Shown here: piece by piece, positions 5,895 through 6,450 of the stretch
Position numbering within the stretch: the first letter of the stretch is position 1
Layout of the letters: each line of letters begins with the position of its first letter
Source: Bacteroidota bacterium
GTDB taxonomy: Bacteria; Bacteroidota; Bacteroidia; Bacteroidales; Prolixibacteraceae
Length of the DNA stretch: 6,450 bases
NCBI GenBank assembly: GCA_030695265.1
Contig: JAUYTA010000762.1
Location: forward strand, 1 to 6,450
Direction: 5' to 3'
Position numbers and translations under genes: made by a program
The notes under the pieces: generated by a model
Told to the model about the DNA's origin: nothing
Database searches by the model: none
What the model saw: only the letters and a program-made list of their open reading frames with translations

Positions 5895-6450
5895 TTAAAA
5901 ATTATCAGCTTCAATTTCGAAATATGCTTGTGAATGTTCGCAAACAGGGCATTTCAATGGAGGTTTGGCCGATTCGTGCAGGAATCCGCAAACACGGCAT
6001 TTCCATACAACTTTTCCTTCGCGCTCAAATACTTTTCCTTCTTCTAGGTTTTGGTACAATTTGCGGTAGCGTTCTTCGTGGGCTTTTTCAATTTTGGCAA
6101 TCGACCGAAACAATACACCAATCCGTTTGAATCCCTCTTCATCGGCAATTCGGGCAAATTCAGGATATAATTCTGACCACTCTTCGTTTTCGCCATCAGC
6201 GGCAGCTTTCAGGTTTTCCAGCGTCGTGCCAATTTTTCCGCCCGGATAGGTGGCAGTAATTTCAACCATACGTCCTTCTAATTGCTTGAAAAATTGCTTG
6301 GCATGTGAACGTTCATTCTCTGCAGTTTCCAAAAAGAGGGCGGCAATTTGCTCCAATCCTTCTTTCTGTGCAACTTTTGCTGCAAACTCATAACGATTGC
6401 GGGCCTGCGATTCACCTGCAAATGCTTTCAACAGATTTTTTTCTGTCTGT
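5895..6450 (-). CDS. rbr: Rubrerythrin, 5' end just outside window
   Basis: Non-haem diiron peroxidase of the cytoplasm that reduces hydrogen peroxide, typical of anaerobes and microaerophiles. Reading from the window edge the protein begins QTEKNLLKAFAGESQARNRY, matching the family from about residue 8-10, so only a few N-terminal residues and the start codon are missing. The in-frame TTG at 6429-6431 is an internal leucine and not a start. The ferritin-like four-helix domain carries the diiron ligands: E of AGES, E and H of ENERSHA, E of GENEEW, E of ADEEGF, and E and H of IEKAHEER. The C-terminal rubredoxin-like domain has CRVCG and CPVC, which bind one Fe(Cys)4 centre and pass electrons to the diiron site. 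All expected ligands are present. It converges on the toxin gene, with a long palindrome just beyond its stop. Confidence 0.96.
   Translation of the reverse strand, partial: QTEKNLLKAFAGESQARNRYEFAAKVAQKEGLEQIAALFLETAENERSHAKQFFKQLEGRMVEITATYPGGKIGTTLENLKAAADGENEEWSELYPEFARIADEEGFKRIGVLFRSIAKIEKAHEERYRKLYQNLEEGKVFEREGKVVWKCRVCGFLHESAKPPLKCPVCEHSQAYFEIEADNF

Noticed and set aside
6429..6431. TTG as the rubrerythrin start codon
   Set aside because: The frame continues upstream to the window edge with QTEKNLL, which is conserved rubrerythrin sequence, so the TTG is an internal leucine.

Overview
The window looks like chromosomal DNA of a Bacteroidota member, possibly of the Marinilabiliales/Prolixibacteraceae type (lineage inferred from gene style only). 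Three things support the phylum. Genes lack Shine-Dalgarno sites and have A-rich leaders. Several starts follow a TAnnTTTG -7 element, the promoter signature of this phylum. The protein set (LipA, LipB, LL-diaminopimelate aminotransferase, rubrerythrin, a secreted TPR protein) also fits. I ran no searches; family names rest on motifs and remembered family consensus.

Layout. 1-1505 (minus): the N-terminal ~501 residues of an exported TPR-repeat protein whose 3' end lies beyond the window. 1506-1913: a divergent intergenic region with promoters for the TPR gene and lipA, and between them a ~190-bp imperfect palindrome. 1914-2777: lipA. 2790-2918: the C-terminal remnant of a DUF2442-type gene, whose stop codon runs into a perfect 25-bp hairpin (2917-2972). 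3009-3677: lipB. 3778-5007: dapL, with its own -7 element. 5105-5625: an AT-rich two-gene toxin-antitoxin-like operon with overlapping reading frames. 5825-5884: another long imperfect palindrome. 5895-6450 (minus): rubrerythrin, missing only its extreme N-terminus at the window edge.

How the genes fit together. LipB transfers octanoate from acyl carrier protein to the lipoyl domains of 2-oxoacid dehydrogenases and GcvH, and LipA then inserts two sulfur atoms, so 1914-3677 is a complete endogenous lipoate synthesis unit. DapL makes LL-diaminopimelate for lysine and peptidoglycan in one step. Rubrerythrin handles peroxide in anaerobes and microaerophiles, which agrees with a low-oxygen lifestyle.

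The accessory signal lies between the genes. Three intergenic regions carry long palindromes. Two of them (1635-1820 and 5825-5884) share an unusual design: GATT words repeated every 9-10 bp, about one helical turn, on one arm and mirrored exactly on the other. The third repeats ACATAGG every 8 bp. Together with the DUF2442 remnant and the RelE/ParE-like module, this suggests spacers that have hosted small mobile or selfish elements. No tRNA, rRNA, CRISPR array or intact transposase was seen.
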